Source: Clostridia bacterium
GTDB lineage: Bacteria > Bacillota > Clostridia > Oscillospirales > Acutalibacteraceae
Direction of reading: 5' to 3'
Assembly: GCA_017549905.1 (NCBI GenBank)
Contig: JAFYNC010000052.1
Span: 1-8,688, forward strand
Length of the DNA: 8,688 nucleotides
This document shows, piece after piece, positions 6,958 to 8,688 of this stretch; the first letter of the stretch is position 1, and every line of letters starts with the position of its first letter. The notes below the pieces were generated by a model. That model worked only from the letters and a program-made list of their open reading frames with translations. It made no database searches and was not told where the DNA came from. Position numbers and translations under genes: made by a program.

Positions 6958-7216
6958 TCTGTAACTCAGTTTCGAGTTGGGAATATATTTCTTCTGAAAC
7001 GCTTGTTTCAAAAGCACGCGACAAGGCATTGGATTTATGCGCCTTTAAAAGACATTCCTTATTTTTACAAATATATGCACCTCTGCCATTAAGTTTTCCC
7101 GTAAAGTCAAGCTTAATGCCGCTATCTGTTGTTTTTACTATTCGTATTAAATCTTTTTTAGGCTTCATTTCTCGACAACCTGTGCACATACGCATAGGTA
7201 TTTTTTTTGTTCCCAA
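6950..7216 (-). CDS. ylxR: YlxR/RnpM family protein (DUF448), probable TTG start
   Basis: Small basic RNA-binding protein (88 residues) found between nusA and infB in most Bacillota. The Bacillus homologue has been described as a modulator of RNase P (RnpM) that binds RNase P RNA. Family hallmarks are IPMRMCTGCREMKPKKDLIRIV (two blocks, residues 6-14 and 15-27) and KLNGRGAYIC (41-50). Four cysteines, Cys11, Cys14, Cys50 and Cys55, form a CxxC plus CxxxxC arrangement that could hold zinc. The start is TTG at 7216, supported by AAGGGAG (7226-7232) nine bases upstream and by the fact that relatives have a basic lead before the IPMR motif. ATG codons at 7195 and 7189 are poorer because no binding site precedes them and they would trim that lead. 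It lies 37 bases after nusA. Confidence 0.93.
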   Translation of the reverse strand: MGTKKIPMRMCTGCREMKPKKDLIRIVKTTDSGIKLDFTGKLNGRGAYICKNKECLLKAHKSNALSRAFETSVSEEIYSQLETELQNE

Positions 7217-7225
7217 TTCGTTTTT

Positions 7226-7232
7226 CTCCCTT
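7226..7232 (-). promoter_or_regulatory. Ribosome binding site supporting the TTG start of ylxR
   Basis: AAGGGAG lies in the 37-base nusA-ylxR gap, nine bases upstream of the TTG at 7216. No comparable site precedes the ATG codons at 7195 or 7189. The gap holds nothing else recognisable and no hairpin. Confidence 0.65.
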
Positions 7233-7253
7233 TGCTTATTTTGCAGTTATTAA

Positions 7254-8336
7254 TTATTCACCAAAAAATCCGCTTTCGGGGTGAATATCTATCTTCCAGC
7301 CTGTAAGCTTTGCGGCAAGACGTACATTCTGTCCCTTATTGCCAATAGCCAAAGACAACTGTGCTTCAGGAACACTTGCTTTGCAAACCTTGGGCTCTTC
7401 ACTTAGAATTTCAACCGAAACCACCTTAGCGGGTGATAATGCCTCGGTAATAAACTCAACAGGATTTTCACTGTATTTAACAATATCAATCTTTTCTCCT
7501 GCTAATTCTTCCACTATCTTGTTAACACGTGCACCCTTAGGTCCGATACAAGCGCCAATAGCGTCAACCTCGGGGTCAGGTGACCAAACAGCAATTTTTG
7601 TTCTGCTTCCTGCCTGACGTGAAACAGATTTAATTTCAACTGTTCCGTCAAAAATTTCAGGTACTTCAGTTTCAAATAAACGCTTTACAAGACCCGGATG
7701 AGTACGTGAAAGCATTATTTTTGCGCCGCGGTCGGTTTCCTTAACATCAACAACATAAACTTTGATATGGTCACCCTCATTGATAACCTCATCGGGTACC
7801 TGCTCAAGTTTAGGTAATGTAGCCTCTGTATGACCGATTGTAAGTATTGCATTGCCGGTTTTAGGGTCAATCTTATGAACAACAGCGGTAACAAGCTCAC
7901 GATTGTGGCTTTGGAACTCTGCTAAAGTCTGACCTCTCTCAGCCTCACGAACACCTTGACGGAAGTTATTCTTAGAGTTTTGAGCTACAACTCTACCAAA
8001 CTTTCTGGGGTCTAAACTAATCTCAACAAAACCAAGCTCTACTGACTTAGGGTCGATAGCAGCTGCATCTTCTCTTGAAATTTGGGTGAAGCTGTCTTCT
8101 ACCACGTCAACAACTTCTTTTCTTGCGGTTACTGTGAAAATCTGCTTTTCGGGATCGATTACACATGAAACTATCTCGTTTCCGCCGTAATCCTTACGTG
8201 CAGCTACTACAATTGCTTCTGCGAATTTTTCTGCAATATACTTTTGAGGGATTCCTTTTTCCTCTTCCATAAGTCTTAATGCTTCAAAAAATTCAGAATT
8301 GTCTATTCCGTTTTTAACAGTTTTCTTCTTTGCCAT
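7254..8336 (-). CDS. nusA: Transcription termination/antitermination factor NusA
   Basis: Binds RNA polymerase near the RNA exit channel, modulating pausing, intrinsic termination and rRNA antitermination. The 360 residues give the short Gram-positive form: N-terminal polymerase-binding domain (about 12-135, with FFEALRLMEEEKGIP at 16-30), S1 domain (about 145-212, ending in MLSRTHPGLVKRLFETEVPE at 208-227), KH1 (about 230-298, IGPKGARVNKIVEEL at 264-278) and KH2 (about 300-360, AIGNKGQNVRLAAKLTGWKI at 330-349). The acidic C-terminal repeats of the E. coli protein are absent, as expected. Homologues usually start near Asn13, so the Lys-rich first dozen residues are a small lineage extension. 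The ATG at 8336 has GGAGG at 8348-8352, 11 bases upstream. It follows rimP by 24 bases. nusA is often autoregulated at the operon leader, which is outside this window. Confidence 0.98.
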   Translation of the reverse strand: MAKKKTVKNGIDNSEFFEALRLMEEEKGIPQKYIAEKFAEAIVVAARKDYGGNEIVSCVIDPEKQIFTVTARKEVVDVVEDSFTQISREDAAAIDPKSVELGFVEISLDPRKFGRVVAQNSKNNFRQGVREAERGQTLAEFQSHNRELVTAVVHKIDPKTGNAILTIGHTEATLPKLEQVPDEVINEGDHIKVYVVDVKETDRGAKIMLSRTHPGLVKRLFETEVPEIFDGTVEIKSVSRQAGSRTKIAVWSPDPEVDAIGACIGPKGARVNKIVEELAGEKIDIVKYSENPVEFITEALSPAKVVSVEILSEEPKVCKASVPEAQLSLAIGNKGQNVRLAAKLTGWKIDIHPESGFFGE

Positions 8337-8347
8337 TTTTGATTATT

Positions 8348-8352
8348 CCTCC
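8348..8352 (-). promoter_or_regulatory. Ribosome binding site of nusA
   Basis: GGAGG lies in the 24-base rimP-nusA gap, 11 bases before the ATG at 8336. This spacing is slightly long but no other in-frame ATG or GTG upstream fits better. No promoter or hairpin is visible in the gap. Confidence 0.65.
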
Positions 8353-8360
8353 AAGCTGTA

Positions 8361-8688
8361 TTAATCTATATATTCTGTATTTGCTTTTGAAATTTCTTTA
8401 AAGTCGAATGTAAACTCGCCATCATCAGTTTCTAATGTTAGTTTTTCATCCACACTTTTTAAAATACCTTTAAACTCTTTTTTAGAGTCTATTGCTTTAT
8501 AAAGCTTCACCTTTACCCTTTGACCTATAACGCTTTCAAAATGGAAAGGACGTGTAAGTTCCCTTTCAATTCCGGGTGAGCAAACCTCAAGATAATAAGC
8601 TTTATCAATGGGGTCGGCTTCATCAATAATAGGGTCTATCGCGTGGGATACATTTGTGCAGTCATCAATGGTAATACCGCTTTCACTA
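8361..8688 (-). CDS. rimP: Ribosome maturation factor RimP, C-terminal part (5' end beyond window)
   Basis: RimP binds the free 30S subunit and is needed for its maturation. The last 108 residues are visible, ending at TAA 8361-8363; roughly 45 N-terminal residues lie outside. The signature YYLEVCSPGIERELTRPFHF corresponds to the family's YxLEVSSPGxxRPL motif at the boundary between the alpha/beta domain and the SH3-like C-terminal domain, which is represented by GQRVKVKLY and the following strands up to EISKANTEYID. The preceding ITIDDCTNVSHAIDPIID matches the conserved helix before that motif. A position directly upstream of nusA is the canonical place for rimP and confirms the call. Confidence 0.96.
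   Translation of the reverse strand, partial: SESGITIDDCTNVSHAIDPIIDEADPIDKAYYLEVCSPGIERELTRPFHFESVIGQRVKVKLYKAIDSKKEFKGILKSVDEKLTLETDDGEFTFDFKEISKANTEYID

Noticed and set aside
6957..7029. A 24-residue N-terminal extension of ylxQ
   Set aside because: It runs inside ylxR in another frame and does not resemble the family, whose N-terminus matches the ATG at 6957.
6638..7253. Plus-strand open frames at 6638-6901 and 6882-7253
   Set aside because: They lie opposite ylxQ and ylxR, show no family motifs or convincing ribosome binding sites, and would conflict with well-supported genes.

Overview
The window is one continuous minus-strand transcription unit, read from 8688 down to 1. It carries the classic bacterial nusA-infB operon. 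Transcription-ordered content is: rimP (3' part only, its start lies beyond the window edge), nusA, ylxR (rnpM), ylxQ (L7Ae-type), infB, rbfA, a DHH/DHHA1 phosphoesterase of the NrnA type, truB, ribF, and the N-terminal membrane part of an FtsK/SpoIIIE DNA translocase that runs off the left edge. Every protein was assigned from recognisable family motifs. No IS element, CRISPR array, tRNA, rRNA, riboswitch or phage gene is visible, and no stretch above 40 bases lacks a gene.

The gene order (rimP-nusA-ylxR-ylxQ-infB-rbfA, then nrnA-truB-ribF) is typical of Bacillota. The moderate AT richness, AGGAGG-type ribosome binding sites, exclusive TAA stops, NusA without C-terminal acidic repeats, and the nrnA insertion between rbfA and truB point to class Clostridia. 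An anaerobic gut lineage such as Oscillospirales is my best guess, but this is inference and not a taxonomic proof. TGG encodes tryptophan normally and no in-frame TGA occurs in the reading frames, so nothing suggests a recoded genetic code.

Region by region: 8361-8688 is the end of rimP (30S maturation); 7254-8336 is nusA (transcription elongation, pausing and antitermination); 6950-7216 is ylxR with a probable TTG start; 6634-6957 is ylxQ; 4089-6644 is infB with a long Lys/Glu/Pro linker; 3727-4089 is rbfA; 2763-3740 is nrnA; 1862-2761 is truB; 1029-1862 is ribF; 1-1016 is the start of ftsK/spoIIIE. Genes are packed tightly: two TAATG stop-start junctions, overlaps of 8, 11 (or 17) and 14 bases, a 1-base gap, and gaps of 24, 37 and 12 bases. 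No terminator hairpin or clear promoter was seen inside.

Functionally the block couples transcription (NusA), 30S biogenesis (RimP, RbfA), RNase P modulation (YlxR/RnpM), a putative K-turn RNA binder (YlxQ), initiation (IF2), tRNA pseudouridylation (TruB), nanoRNA or pAp turnover (NrnA) and FMN/FAD synthesis (RibF). A chromosome-segregation motor follows. This is a housekeeping region and I found no convincing undescribed system. The points worth a second look are small: start-codon choices, a non-canonical N-terminal motif in RibF, the four-cysteine YlxR, the repeated IF2 linker, and FtsK placed directly after ribF with no rpsO between them.
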